Part shown: piece by piece, positions 38,501-46,599 of the stretch | How the letters are laid out: each line of letters begins with the position of its first letter | How positions within the stretch are numbered: the stretch's first letter is position 1 | Origin: Bacteroidales bacterium H3 | GTDB taxonomy: Bacteria; Bacteroidota; Bacteroidia; Bacteroidales; Muribaculaceae | Direction of reading: 5' to 3' | Assembly: GCA_001701135.1 (NCBI GenBank) | Contig: DAAN01000014.1 | Coordinates: 69,429 to 133,428 of the forward strand | Length of the DNA stretch: 64,000 bases | Position numbers and translations under genes: made by a program | The notes under the pieces: model-generated | The model's input: the letters and a program-made list of their open reading frames with translations, nothing else | What the model was told of the DNA's origin: nothing | The model's database searches: none

Positions 38501-38696
38501 GCTTCCCGACATCAAGCTCTCCTACACTCAGTCAACCGCTATCTCACTCACCAATATCGGTGTTGTAAACTACAAGAACGCCGGCAACGTGCTGGGCTCC
38601 AAGTTCCAGATCCGTGTTCCGTTCATCGTAGAGTACAAGTGGGGTTACGTGGTAGTTCCCATGGACATTACTATCGATCCCACCATCGGCCAGTAA
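35505..38696 (+). CDS. Large surface lipoprotein with collagen-like GKPGEP tract
   Basis: This is a 1063-residue secreted lipoprotein. The signal peptide ends at SFNSC, giving lipid-anchored Cys25. Next comes an acidic linker and short coiled coil ([20 protein letters not shown]), then a small domain ([17 protein letters not shown]... [15 protein letters not shown]). This N-terminal layout resembles Bacteroidales proteins annotated as having a PL29-lyase N-terminal domain. Residues ~122-166 are Gly-X-Y repeats. The remaining ~900 residues are beta-rich with no catalytic motif I recognise. It is probably an abundant surface or S-layer-like protein, an inference. A strong terminator follows. 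Confidence 0.8.
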   Translation: MNKGLLKIALLSCVCASMSVSFNSCKNYDDDIDSLNEKVAQINSALDAVKAQVAQGGIIESVTPSADGKGIVITVLKDGATKSYTITNGENGRDGKDADVWTINAEGYWCKNGVATEWKAVGEDGKPGEPGKPGEPGKPGEPGKPGEPGKPGENGKPGENGAPGDYYVPNGKGFFELHHWNPATKEWEVTETKISYVAPGDHITAIVTPNDVILFGVDGADGAITLARTGALRSLVFKPDFYYQGIEAMDAATFKFASLTGLMAVNADDVNGRKDAPKAGKEIQMTPGLVARYHLNPSSANINDIAALNFITEDLQYSRAASGVTANIYDKSAKDGILTVKATLSGSIKDIDEDGLVTVLALQARLNKDKAATDTVITSDYAAVRASYYTNIDLAVPANAPGDLINAPKSATFGADHWYTTAQEAIDAEPAIALVWNNSEGLDIAKYIQADYTNSKGVHMAFNPEDSGFKYEYALVGYAEGNNQTSQSAHAALNPENKSWIRAQMTQGGKAQAWGYAQNKATLGRMPLVRVTLIDTVTEGNPVAAVAYVKFLIDEAGALPPADNLIGVNFGFNKDYTVSCSTNETVFPLTWSQIEETILAHPSVNMSKETFENNYALRMANASEVQQVIVGNDKSISNASGKAVHGVITKSPDPNLPQGTEVVKWTISANDVYEWFTGSTKPKDMTAVIVYDGKAGTSFAKSHITITLKWTPEHLNVTPTVSVSDDNKIAQLWFSYNSSTSAAAGGQKQETHLNVAVPNNNLTSSACTFENNLLYPFVGNKVGFSGLESVYTDYITTKTMFNFVPVANAPSKVKGVSGTEYELKADGTKLIAKLGINEETIAVIDNSKTPATVTYQDGVFAKDVLNYAGAQNLAKGQTLSATIAISAVNGCDKPLIVNNNTYNVRFLRPITVNVSKAPNLQDGKDNGSTLEIATCLSFIDWRNIEFTSTNKYLQYYGVKGVYVGEFKNGKLVVADPDDITGAVYTNINGANFKKTLKEMLPDIKLSYTQSTAISLTNIGVVNYKNAGNVLGSKFQIRVPFIVEYKWGYVVVPMDITIDPTIGQ
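35877..35984 (+). repeat. 18-bp coding repeat, six units, encoding GKPGEP
   Basis: Units start every 18 bp from 35877. The first four encode GKPGEP, the last two GKPGEN. Lys codons alternate AAA and AAG through the units, so the array looks like duplications of a 36-bp double unit. The near-identical DNA copies suggest recent expansion and possible length variation between strains. Confidence 0.9.
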
Positions 38697-38729
38697 TAAC
38701 CTGCCCTTGTTAATTCAATAAATCAATGG

Positions 38730-38766
38730 GACAGGGGCGTATCCGATACGTCCCTGTCTCTCTTTT
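38730..38766 (+). terminator. Terminator of the surface lipoprotein gene
   Basis: GACAGGGGCGTAT (38730-38742) pairs with ATACGTCCCTGTC (38746-38758) with one G:T pair and a 3-nt loop, followed by TCTCTTTT. It excludes the upstream start of the next frame. Confidence 0.9.
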
Positions 38767-38776
38767 AAACTATCTG

Positions 38777-39289
38777 ATGAAATACCCCGTTTCTATCTTT
38801 TGCGGTGTTGTGCTGTCGGCGTTTGCCATTTCGGCGGTGTCGTGCGGCGGCAAAAAGGAAACCAACGCCGTGATCCTTCCGGAAGAGAACACAATGATGC
38901 TCACCGAGCAGGATACCACTGCCACACTCGGACTTGTCACCTCTTTTATGGATCATATCGTGGCCGGCGAAAAGGATGCCGCCACCGACATGCTCTACAC
39001 TGTCGACATTGACGATCCCGATCAGGAGCCATACAAGGTTACCCAAGAACAGCTGAAAGAGATGGATCTGTTGCTCTCAAATCCGATAAAACGCTATGAA
39101 ATAGCTGACTACGATTTTGAGTCGGCGGTGCGGAATGAAGTGCGGTGCCGCATCTTCATCACTGACAACGTGAGCACCAATCTTTATTTCAAGCCTGTGC
39201 GCTTTCTCGGCACATGGTATCTCTGCCTGAAAGATTCGTCGGAGGGTGACCGTCCGCTCGGCGACAAGTCCAAAGACATCGCTCTCTGA
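38777..39289 (+). CDS. Hypothetical lipoprotein
   Basis: This 170-residue protein has a lipoprotein signal peptide from ATG 38777 (SIFCGVVLSAFAISAVSC). The mature part is acidic and contains a helix-rich LGLVTSFMDHIVAGEKDAATDML segment and a beta-rich C-terminus. The overall shape recalls small NTF2-like or DUF4878-like lipoproteins, but no family is certain. It begins 10 bp after the upstream terminator, so expression depends on readthrough or on an unseen promoter. Confidence 0.7.
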   Translation: MKYPVSIFCGVVLSAFAISAVSCGGKKETNAVILPEENTMMLTEQDTTATLGLVTSFMDHIVAGEKDAATDMLYTVDIDDPDQEPYKVTQEQLKEMDLLLSNPIKRYEIADYDFESAVRNEVRCRIFITDNVSTNLYFKPVRFLGTWYLCLKDSSEGDRPLGDKSKDIAL

Positions 39290-39303
39290 CAAACAAAATC
39301 GGT

Positions 39304-39344
39304 TTCCGCTTAATATGGTTCCGCTTAATTAGTTTCAGCTTAAT
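39304..39344 (+). repeat. 15-bp tandem repeat, three copies
   Basis: TTCCGCTTAAT occurs at 39304-39314 and 39319-39329, and TTCAGCTTAAT at 39334-39344. The array lies just after the lipoprotein stop codon. Confidence 0.65.
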
Positions 39345-39350
39345 AGTAAG

Positions 39351-39377
39351 TAACTGTTCAAAATAATTTCGACCAGT
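39351..39377 (+). repeat. Short copy of dispersed intergenic repeat
   Basis: TAACTGTTCAAAA followed by TAATTTCGACCAGT matches the two outer ends of the long repeat at 8530-8706 joined together, and the copy at 529-555. It looks like an internally deleted form. Confidence 0.6.
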
Positions 39378-39410
39378 CATAAAGCCGTATATTTTGTAAT
39401 GTTGAAAGGG

Positions 39411-39457
39411 CACCCCCTGTGCATTCCGGAAAACCGGAGCACAGGGGGTGTTTTCTT
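39411..39457. terminator. Strong terminator between convergent genes
   Basis: CACCCCCTGTGC (39411-39422) pairs perfectly with GCACAGGGGGTG (39439-39450), with an inner CCGG/CCGG stem and a TTTTCTT tail on the plus strand. It ends the lipoprotein transcript and may also slow leftward transcription from the fructan operon. Confidence 0.9.
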
Positions 39458-39493
39458 AGAAATATGTACTATTCCTTAGAAATATGTACTATT
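39455..39493 (+). repeat. 20-bp tandem duplication
   Basis: CTTAGAAATATGTACTATT occurs at 39455-39473 and again at 39475-39493, starting in the T-tail of the terminator. Confidence 0.75.
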
Positions 39494-39547
39494 TATGTGA
39501 ATGCCTGATGATTGCAGGTGACCGCCGTTGATTGCCGCCGGTTGTGG

Positions 39548-40426
39548 TCAATCGGTCAGTTCGGAGGGGAGAGTGGGCATTGCGCCTTTCTTGGTGCAGA
39601 CAAAGGCCGATGTCTGCACTGCGGTCGAGTGGGCTTCCTGTACGCTTTTCCCTTTAAGTATAGAAGCGATAAATGCAGCTGTGAAGCTGTCGCCGGCGCC
39701 GACAGTGTCAGCGACTTCTACCTTGGGGGTTGGCTGGAACGATACGTTGCCGGGGGTGAATACATAGCTGCCGTTGATGCCGCAGGTGAGTATGAGCATC
39801 TTGAGATTGTATTTGCCTAAAAGAATCCAGCATTTGTCCTGCAGGTCGATGCCGGGATAGCCAAACATGCGGCTGACCGTGACAAGTTCCTCATCGTTGA
39901 TTTTCAGGATGTTGCAACGTTTCATGGAATTGCATAGAATCTCTTTGTTGTAGAACCCCTGACGGAGATTCACGTCGAACACCACCAGGGTGTCTTCATT
40001 CTGCGGCATTGCGTCAAGGAAGCGGTTGATGGTGTTGCGCGACACCACGTTGCGCTGCGCCAGCGAGCCGAAGCACACCGCTTTTGTCTTTTCGGCAAGC
40101 ATCTCGAGATGAGCGGTGTAAGGGATGTTGTCCCATGCCACGTTTTCTTTGATTTCATATTGCGGAACGCCGGCGGGATCGATCTCCACCTGCACCGTGC
40201 CCGTGGGGTAGGGTACCTCGGCAATGAGCTGGTTAAGGCCCTTTGAGGTGAAATTCTCGATGATCTCTTTCCCGAGAGCGTCGTCGCCGACTGCGCTGAC
40301 CACGCAGCTGGGCAGGCCGAACTGCGATACATGGTAAGCGAAATTGGCCGGGGCACCGCCTATCTTCTTTCCCTCGGGGAGAACATCCCACAAGGCTTCG
40401 CCCATTCCTACAACTATGTCATTCAT
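39548..40426 (-). CDS. PfkB family carbohydrate kinase, probable fructokinase
   Basis: This 292-residue ribokinase-family enzyme has the sugar-binding start GGAPANFAYH (residues 23-32) and the catalytic loop DTVGAGDSF with base Asp246. It phosphorylates imported fructose for glycolysis, inferred from the fructan context. It is the third gene of the leftward operon after the GH32 and the importer. This kinase-importer-GH32 arrangement parallels the fructan locus BT1757-BT1759 of B. thetaiotaomicron. Confidence 0.9.
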   Translation of the reverse strand: MNDIVVGMGEALWDVLPEGKKIGGAPANFAYHVSQFGLPSCVVSAVGDDALGKEIIENFTSKGLNQLIAEVPYPTGTVQVEIDPAGVPQYEIKENVAWDNIPYTAHLEMLAEKTKAVCFGSLAQRNVVSRNTINRFLDAMPQNEDTLVVFDVNLRQGFYNKEILCNSMKRCNILKINDEELVTVSRMFGYPGIDLQDKCWILLGKYNLKMLILTCGINGSYVFTPGNVSFQPTPKVEVADTVGAGDSFTAAFIASILKGKSVQEAHSTAVQTSAFVCTKKGAMPTLPSELTD

Positions 40427-40447
40427 GATTATTCAAATTTTGGATTA

Positions 40448-41632
40448 TTAAATTTTTCTGATTTTAAGGGTGTAATACAAAAGATATATCACTCCGACAG
40501 TCATAACGGCCACGGCTCCCGCCTGTCCGACAGCGTCGGCGGCATATCCCATCGCGAGGGGGAAGATAGTGCCTCCGAACAGGCCCATGATCATAAGCCC
40601 CGACACTTCGTTGCGCTCGTTGGGGGTGTATAGCAGAGCCTGGGAGAAGACCACGGAGAAGATGTTGGAATTGCCGAAACCGATCAGGCCGATACCGGCA
40701 TAGAGCGGGGTGAGGGTGTCGCAGAAAAAGAGGATTGCCATGCCTGCCAGCATCATTGTCACGCTGATGGCAAAGAACAGTTTCGCAGACATGCTCCGGA
40801 GCAGGAACGCTCCGAGAAAACATCCCACTGTGCGGAAGATGAAATAGATGCCTGTGGCAAACCCGGCTTCTTCCAGAGGCAGGCCGAGGCGCTCCATGAT
40901 GATTTTTGGGGCAGTGGTGTTGGTGCCCACATCGATTCCCACATGGCATATGATGCCGAGGAAGCAGAGGAAAATGAATGGCCGGCCAAGCAGTTTGAGG
41001 CATTCGCCTATTCCGGTGGCTCTGTCGGGTTTTTCTTCATCAATGGGAGTGGCCGCCAGCAGAGAGATGGAGAGGAAGCTGATGATGGCATATATCACAA
41101 ACAATGCCCGCCAGCCAAGGCCGAAAGTGGGGAGCAGCGTTGTTGCTCCCCAGGCGGCTATTACAGGAGCGAGGAACGATGCTATTGCCTTTACGAATTG
41201 CCCGAAGGTGAGCGTGGAGGCAAGTTTGTCGCCGCTGATAAGATTGGTGACAAGTGGATTCAGCGAGGTCTGCATGATGGCGTTGCCGATGCCGAGCAGC
41301 GAAAAAGAAACCAGCATCACCATGTAGCTGTCGCCGAAAGCGGGTATGAAAAGGGAGGCTGCCGTGACGATAAGGCTGACGAGAACTGTTTTTTTACGCC
41401 CGATGCGGTTCATCAGAATGCCCGTCGGAACGGAAAAAATCAGGAACCAGAAGAACACCAGCGAGGGGAAAAGATTAGCCTCGGAGTCGGTGAGATTCAG
41501 ATCTTTCTGAACATAGTTCGATGCAGTTCCCACAAGGTCGACAAATCCCATGACGAAGAAACAGAGCATCACCGGGATTATCTGGAGCAGAAACGATTTG
41601 CGGTTGGTAACGATTGATTGTGTGGAATCCAT
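40448..41632 (-). CDS. MFS sugar transporter, probable fructose importer
   Basis: This 394-residue major facilitator protein has about 12 helices, with the inter-helix motif MNRIGRKKTVL and a short cytoplasmic N-terminus. It resembles the fucose-permease-like (FHS) proteins of Bacteroidota that take up monosaccharides with protons. Position between GH32 and fructokinase points to fructose or short fructans as cargo. It lies 17 bp after GH32 and 21 bp before the kinase, so one operon. Confidence 0.88.
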   Translation of the reverse strand: MDSTQSIVTNRKSFLLQIIPVMLCFFVMGFVDLVGTASNYVQKDLNLTDSEANLFPSLVFFWFLIFSVPTGILMNRIGRKKTVLVSLIVTAASLFIPAFGDSYMVMLVSFSLLGIGNAIMQTSLNPLVTNLISGDKLASTLTFGQFVKAIASFLAPVIAAWGATTLLPTFGLGWRALFVIYAIISFLSISLLAATPIDEEKPDRATGIGECLKLLGRPFIFLCFLGIICHVGIDVGTNTTAPKIIMERLGLPLEEAGFATGIYFIFRTVGCFLGAFLLRSMSAKLFFAISVTMMLAGMAILFFCDTLTPLYAGIGLIGFGNSNIFSVVFSQALLYTPNERNEVSGLMIMGLFGGTIFPLAMGYAADAVGQAGAVAVMTVGVIYLLYYTLKIRKI

Positions 41633-41649
41633 GGTTGTCCGGTAATATT

Positions 41650-43491
41650 TTACAGTTCTTTAATCGAATAAATCTTGAGATTCTCCACCTTTGCTTTGCC
41701 CCCGTCGGCCGCTATGGAGAGCGTGGAATAGGGTTTTGTCGGGAAAACGAGATTGGTCATTGCAAATTTTCCGTTGTTGCCGAAAACCTCCATGCTCGAT
41801 TTGTCGATGAATATTCTCAGAGAAACCTTGTTGCTGTTTTCGAATGAGGGGGCGACAGTCACCGCGGGGAAATCCTGGCTGAAATCAACGATTCCGCTGT
41901 TGCGCCGGTCAAAAGAGATGGTGTGATTTTTGGAATTGTATGTCATGTTGACGAATTCGCCGGCATTGTTTGCAATCTTCATCTCCACGGAATCAGCTTT
42001 GCCGCAGTCAAGGTCAAGGAGAATCTCGCAGACGCCGTCGTTTGATGTCGGCAGGAGGAATTCACTTGCTTTCCGGCCGATTGACCTGTTGCGTATCTTC
42101 GTGATTTCTTTATCCCTGAGTGCGATGAGTTCGGGCGATGGTGTGGAGGAGAGGTAGAGCTGTCCGTCGGCGCCGCGGAAGAGACCCGCTTCGCGGGGGA
42201 GGGTGTTGACGCTGCGATATTGCATGGTGGGCACTTCGGCGGCATACTGCCAGTTGCTCATCCATCCTATCAGAGTGCGGCGGTTGTCGGGGGCGTTGCT
42301 CCAGCTTACGGTGGCATAGTGGTCCTTGCCGAAATCCATCCATTTTGTCGGGATATTGCCGTTGGCATCGGTATCGGCCTTGAAGGTTGTGCCGTCGAAA
42401 TCGCCCACGAAATATTGTGTGGCGCTTCCGCCGAAGGGGCCTCCCGGGTTGATGTTGCATACCAGCACCCACTTTTCCTCACCTGTGCCGTCAACTTTCA
42501 GTTTGAACATATCGGGACATTCCCACACTCCGTCCTGTGCGCCGATTCCTTTGCCGAAAGCGCTTTGCAGCGTCCATTCCTTTAAATCGGGCGAGGTGAA
42601 GAACAGCATCTCATGCTCGAGTGGGTGAGCCAGCGACAGCACCCAGCGGTTGTTGGCCTCGTCCCAAAACATATTGGGATCGCGGGCCTCGCTTTCCTGA
42701 GTGATTACCGGGTTGCCGGGATATATCTCGAAAGTCATACCGTCGTCCTCGCTGTGGGCCAGGCTCTGGATCTGACTGACATCGGCCGAAGTGTAGAGCG
42801 ACACGATGGCATCTTTCCCGAAACCGGCGGTGTTGTCGGTATCGACCACCGAACTGCCGCTGAACACCGTGCCCAGTCCGTTGGGCTCGATGGCTGCGGG
42901 ATGATGCTCCCAGTTGACAAGATCCTTTGATGAGGAATGTCCCCATGTCATGTTCTGCCATTTCGATCCGTAAGGGTTCCACTGATAGTAGAGGTGCCAT
43001 ACGCCATCCTTATAAAACATGCCGTTGGGGTCGTTCATCCAGCCATACAGTGGCGAATGGTGATAGACGGGGCGGAAACGCTCTCTGTTGGTGGTGTCGA
43101 AAGTGTCGGCCAGTGCCAGATTTTTCCAGCAGGCATCAGCTTTGGCCTCCCGGATGTTTGAGCGGTCCTGGACGGTGACAATGTTAAGAAGCACGTCGCG
43201 ATCCTTATAAGGAGTAAGATCAAAGGGGACAAAATAATCGACTTTGCTTTTGGCCAGTCTGACATTGATAGTCCTGTCTTTCTTGCCGTCGACAAGCACG
43301 TCGATTCTGGCATCGTCGTTTGACTCCTGCACCGGGAGCATAAAATACTTTCCGTCGCCGGTGATTCTGACCAGGGTGTTGTTGACCCCCAGATGGTCCA
43401 CTTTCACTCCGTCGGCCGCCGATGCCTGCGCAGTCAGCAATATTGCACCGAGCATCATGGCGGATGTGACACATGTTTTGATTCTATTCAT
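41650..43491 (-). CDS. GH32 fructan hydrolase (levanase / inulinase type)
   Basis: This 613-residue secreted glycosidase releases fructose from beta-fructans or sucrose. The signal peptide ends near QASA (residue ~26). An N-terminal beta domain (residues ~27-125, DUF4980-like) precedes the five-bladed propeller, followed by a C-terminal beta sandwich. All three catalytic residues are present: Asp154 in WMNDPNG, Asp271 in ARDPN and Glu324 in WECPD. ATG 43491 gives a standard signal peptide; ATG 43515 would add eight mostly polar residues. There is no lipobox, so it is probably periplasmic and exo-acting. Confidence 0.93.
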   Translation of the reverse strand: MNRIKTCVTSAMMLGAILLTAQASAADGVKVDHLGVNNTLVRITGDGKYFMLPVQESNDDARIDVLVDGKKDRTINVRLAKSKVDYFVPFDLTPYKDRDVLLNIVTVQDRSNIREAKADACWKNLALADTFDTTNRERFRPVYHHSPLYGWMNDPNGMFYKDGVWHLYYQWNPYGSKWQNMTWGHSSSKDLVNWEHHPAAIEPNGLGTVFSGSSVVDTDNTAGFGKDAIVSLYTSADVSQIQSLAHSEDDGMTFEIYPGNPVITQESEARDPNMFWDEANNRWVLSLAHPLEHEMLFFTSPDLKEWTLQSAFGKGIGAQDGVWECPDMFKLKVDGTGEEKWVLVCNINPGGPFGGSATQYFVGDFDGTTFKADTDANGNIPTKWMDFGKDHYATVSWSNAPDNRRTLIGWMSNWQYAAEVPTMQYRSVNTLPREAGLFRGADGQLYLSSTPSPELIALRDKEITKIRNRSIGRKASEFLLPTSNDGVCEILLDLDCGKADSVEMKIANNAGEFVNMTYNSKNHTISFDRRNSGIVDFSQDFPAVTVAPSFENSNKVSLRIFIDKSSMEVFGNNGKFAMTNLVFPTKPYSTLSIAADGGKAKVENLKIYSIKEL

Positions 43492-43567
43492 GGTTTCGGT
43501 TATTTTGTCATTCATGGTTGATAAACTTACCGGAATAACAGCGGATGCGGTTGCCGTTTCGGTATTG

Positions 43568-43575
43568 CAAAACTA
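43568..43575 (-). promoter_or_regulatory. -7 element of the GH32-MFS-kinase operon
   Basis: TAGTTTTG on the minus strand has no proper TTTG at -33. On this strand the half-site TTGATAGC (43623-43616) lies 40 bp upstream of it, the same arrangement as at susC. Confidence 0.55.
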
Positions 43576-43600
43576 CTACAAACCGCTGACAGATTCAATA

Positions 43601-43640
43601 AAAAATCGTGCATAAGCTATCAAATACGTTGTATCGCACA
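43601..43640. promoter_or_regulatory. Candidate operator A of the hybrid two-component regulator
   Basis: AAAAATCGTGC (43601-43611) and GCTATCAAAT (43616-43625) recur with identical spacing upstream of susC (46469-46493), 22 of 25 positions being equal. A further inverted GTGC lies at 43635-43638. It is placed between the divergent GH32 operon and the sensor gene, where a regulator would act on both. Confidence 0.6.
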
Positions 43641-43681
43641 ATTTTTTATATCTTACACACTCAAATTCATAGGATTATGAT

Positions 43682-43689
43682 TAACTTTG
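43682..43689 (+). promoter_or_regulatory. -7 element directly before the hybrid sensor gene
   Basis: TAACTTTG ends 7 nt before ATG 43697. No TTTG is seen at -33. If ATG 43697 is used, the mRNA is almost leaderless; ATG 43715 would leave about 20 nt. Confidence 0.5.
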
Positions 43690-43696
43690 CAAAACC

Positions 43697-46450
43697 ATGA
43701 ACAACCACATGATAATGAACCGTCATTTATCTTACTGCATCTTATTGGTAATCTTTATCATTCTGGCCGGCTGCAACGAGGGCAGGACATACAAAATCGG
43801 TGTCTCGCAATGCAGTCAGGATGACTGGCGCACAAAGATGAACGATGAGATCAACCGCGAGATCATGTTTCACGACGATGCCGTGGTGGAGATCCGCTCG
43901 GCCGACGACAGCAGTGCAAAACAGATCGAAGACATAAATTATTTTGTTGAAAATGGATTCGATATTATTATCGTCTCGCCTAATGAAGCTGCCGCTCTCA
44001 CACCTGTTATTAAAGAGGTGTATGACAAGGGTGTGCCTGTGGTGATATTCGACCGGAATATCAACGGGGATTCATATACAGCCAGAATCGGAGTGGATGA
44101 CGAGGGCCTTGGTCGCTCTGCCGCTCATTATGCCCTTCATCTGTCGGGTAAAGGTGCCCGGGCTATAGAGATATACGGATTGAAAGGCTCAACTCCGGCC
44201 GAGGGGAGGCACGACGGATTTGTCAGGGAATTTGAAAATAACGGCGGAAAGATGCTCGCAAGCGTGCCGGGCAACTGGAACAAAGAGGATGCCATGCCTG
44301 TAGTCGATTCGCTGTTGAGTGTATACGACGATGTCGACCTGATTTATGCTCACAACGACCGTATGGCTATCGGCGCTTCGGAGGTTGCCCGCAGGCATGG
44401 CCGCGACGATATTCTTATCATCGGTATAGATGCGGCGCCAAATATCGGGATTCAGGCGGTGGCCGACAGTGTCATCGACGCTACGTTTCTTTATCCCACC
44501 GAGGGGCACCGCCTGATTCAGACCGCGTTGGCCATTCTTAAGAACCAGCCTTATAAGAAAGAGACCATTTTGCCGGTGTCATCGGCCGTCGATCTGACCA
44601 ATGCCGATATTATCCTGTTGCAGAATGAGACGCTGAAGGAGGAAACCGGGAAGATGAAACTGCTTAAAGCCCAGATCGATGACTATTGGGCGCAACATTC
44701 GTCGCAGACGTCGTTGTTCTATGCAAGCATTGCCATTATTGTTCTGCTGTTTGGTGTCGGTTTCCTGCTGCTGAGAGCCTATTGGCAGCGTAGCCGTCAT
44801 CAGAAGGAACTTCTTGTGCAAAACCGGCTGCTCGAGGAGGAAAAAGACAAACAGACGCGCCTTAACGAACAGTTGCAGATCGCCACCCAATCCAAACTGA
44901 TGTTCTTCACAAATGTGTCGCACGATCTGCGCACTCCCCTCACTCTGATTGCCGAACCGGTTGCCCGACTCGCCGAGGCCGAAAATCTCACATCGCAGCA
45001 ACAGACCCTCATGAGGATTGCCAATAAGAATGTGAAGATACTTCAGCGGCTTATAAATCAGATACTTGATTTTAGAAAGTATGAGAATGGCAAGCTGGAT
45101 CTCAGGCTCACCGAAATAGATTTCGGTAAGGCCGTTCATGACTGGATGGAGTCATTCTATTCCGTTGCCCGGAAGAGGGATATAAAGCTGAGAATCGAGA
45201 CCGCGGCAGCAGGTAAACCTGTCCCGATTGCCCTTGACGCGGAAAAAATCGAACGGGTGTTTTTCAATCTCCTGTCCAACGCCTTCAAATTCACTCCCGA
45301 CAACGGAGCGATAACGGTCTCTTATGAATGTGATGATAAAACATTGACATTCAAGGTGGCTGATACAGGCGAGGGAATCAGTGAACGGGATCTCGGCAAC
45401 ATTTTCGACAGATTCTATCAGGTCGACAGAATCCATCCGCAAGGCTCAGGCATAGGTTTGTCGCTTGCCAAGGCTTTCGTCGAGCTGCATGGCGGAGCTA
45501 TCAGCGTGGAAAGCGTTGTGAACAAAGGTTCGGTGTTTACGGTGACACTGCCGGTGCGACATATCGCGGCAACTATTTCTGATGCCGGAAAAGTGATTGC
45601 GGAGACCGATGCCGAGGTCGAACTCTCCGCAATCGAATCAGGCCGTTCATTCGACGAGGGGAAACCGATCGTGCTTATAATAGATGACAACAGGGATATT
45701 CAGAAACTGGTAGGGGAGTTGCTGACCGCCGATTATAACATAATATCGGCATCCAATGGCAAGGAGGGTATCAGAATGGCCGCCAGATATACGCCGGATC
45801 TGATCATCTGTGATGTGATGATGCCTGTGATGGATGGTCTGGAATGTTGCCGTCGTATCAAAGGGGAGATCTCCACATCCCATATCCCGGTGCTGATGCT
45901 CACGGCCTGCACGATGGATGAGCAGCGGGTGCAGGGATATGACAGCGGCGCCGACGGGTACCTGTCCAAACCGTTCAACAGCAGTGTGCTGAAATCGCGC
46001 TGCGCCGCTCTGATTGAGAATCGCAAACGCATAAAGAACCTATGGCGTTCGCGCCCGGCTATTGTCGCCGGGGAGGAGGCTGACAAACCTTCGCGTCCGG
46101 GCACGCTCCCTGTCGACGATATAGATAACGATTTCTATAATCGTTTTCTGGCGATTTTCAGAGCCGACATGGGAAATCCCGACCTCAATGTGGATATGAT
46201 CGCGTCAAAGATGGGACTCGAACGCTCCCAGTTCTACCGTAAGATAAAGGCTCTTACAAATTATGCTCCTGTGGAACTGATCCGCCGTCTACGTCTGCAA
46301 CGAGGTCACGAACTGCTGATCTCGACCGAAAAGAGTATCAGTGAGATTGCCTATGAAACAGGGTTTTCCACACCGGCCTATTTTACAAAATGCTACCGCG
46401 ACGCCTATGGCGAAACACCCTCTCAGGCCCGAAGCAAGCTCACCACCTGA
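43697..46450 (+). CDS. Hybrid two-component system sensor/regulator with sugar-binding sensor domain
   Basis: This 917-residue single-chain two-component system has an N-terminal signal or anchor (ILLVIFIILAGC). A type-I periplasmic binding domain follows (residues ~30-320, IGVSQCSQDDWRTKMNDEI, like ribose-binding proteins), then a second membrane helix (~345-365). The kinase carries His409 (NVSHDLRTPL) and ATPase boxes NLLSNAFKF, DTGEGIS and GSGIGLSLAK. The receiver has Asp706 (CDVMMPVMDG), and an AraC HTH ends the protein. The architecture matches B. thetaiotaomicron BT1754, which senses fructose. It likely activates the flanking fructan genes. Confidence 0.94.
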   Translation: MNNHMIMNRHLSYCILLVIFIILAGCNEGRTYKIGVSQCSQDDWRTKMNDEINREIMFHDDAVVEIRSADDSSAKQIEDINYFVENGFDIIIVSPNEAAALTPVIKEVYDKGVPVVIFDRNINGDSYTARIGVDDEGLGRSAAHYALHLSGKGARAIEIYGLKGSTPAEGRHDGFVREFENNGGKMLASVPGNWNKEDAMPVVDSLLSVYDDVDLIYAHNDRMAIGASEVARRHGRDDILIIGIDAAPNIGIQAVADSVIDATFLYPTEGHRLIQTALAILKNQPYKKETILPVSSAVDLTNADIILLQNETLKEETGKMKLLKAQIDDYWAQHSSQTSLFYASIAIIVLLFGVGFLLLRAYWQRSRHQKELLVQNRLLEEEKDKQTRLNEQLQIATQSKLMFFTNVSHDLRTPLTLIAEPVARLAEAENLTSQQQTLMRIANKNVKILQRLINQILDFRKYENGKLDLRLTEIDFGKAVHDWMESFYSVARKRDIKLRIETAAAGKPVPIALDAEKIERVFFNLLSNAFKFTPDNGAITVSYECDDKTLTFKVADTGEGISERDLGNIFDRFYQVDRIHPQGSGIGLSLAKAFVELHGGAISVESVVNKGSVFTVTLPVRHIAATISDAGKVIAETDAEVELSAIESGRSFDEGKPIVLIIDDNRDIQKLVGELLTADYNIISASNGKEGIRMAARYTPDLIICDVMMPVMDGLECCRRIKGEISTSHIPVLMLTACTMDEQRVQGYDSGADGYLSKPFNSSVLKSRCAALIENRKRIKNLWRSRPAIVAGEEADKPSRPGTLPVDDIDNDFYNRFLAIFRADMGNPDLNVDMIASKMGLERSQFYRKIKALTNYAPVELIRRLRLQRGHELLISTEKSISEIAYETGFSTPAYFTKCYRDAYGETPSQARSKLTT

Positions 46451-46468
46451 TTATTATAGTTTGTTTTT

Positions 46469-46520
46469 AAAAATCGTGCGGATGCTATCAAATTACGTGC
46501 ATTGCAATAAAATTGATAGC
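46469..46520. promoter_or_regulatory. Candidate operator B of the hybrid regulator, upstream of susC
   Basis: It contains the 25-bp block shared with operator A (46469-46493) and an inverted pair GCTATCAA (46484-46491) and TTGATAGC (46513-46520) separated by 21 bp. The second half-site ends 41 bp before the susC -7 element. Confidence 0.65.
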
Positions 46521-46561
46521 CCCCACAACATCCGTTATATGTCGACGCACCGATGACGGAT

Positions 46562-46569
46562 TAAATTTG
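46562..46569 (+). promoter_or_regulatory. -7 element of susC-susD
   Basis: TAAATTTG lies 30 nt before the susC ATG with no TTTG at -33, as expected for a promoter that needs an activator. Confidence 0.6.
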
Positions 46570-46599
46570 CGGTAGAAATCTAACCTAAAAATCTATCGA

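Noticed and set aside
38726..38776. Upstream start of the small lipoprotein frame
   Set aside because: The stretch is occupied by the terminator hairpin of the preceding gene, and the signal peptide starts at 38777.
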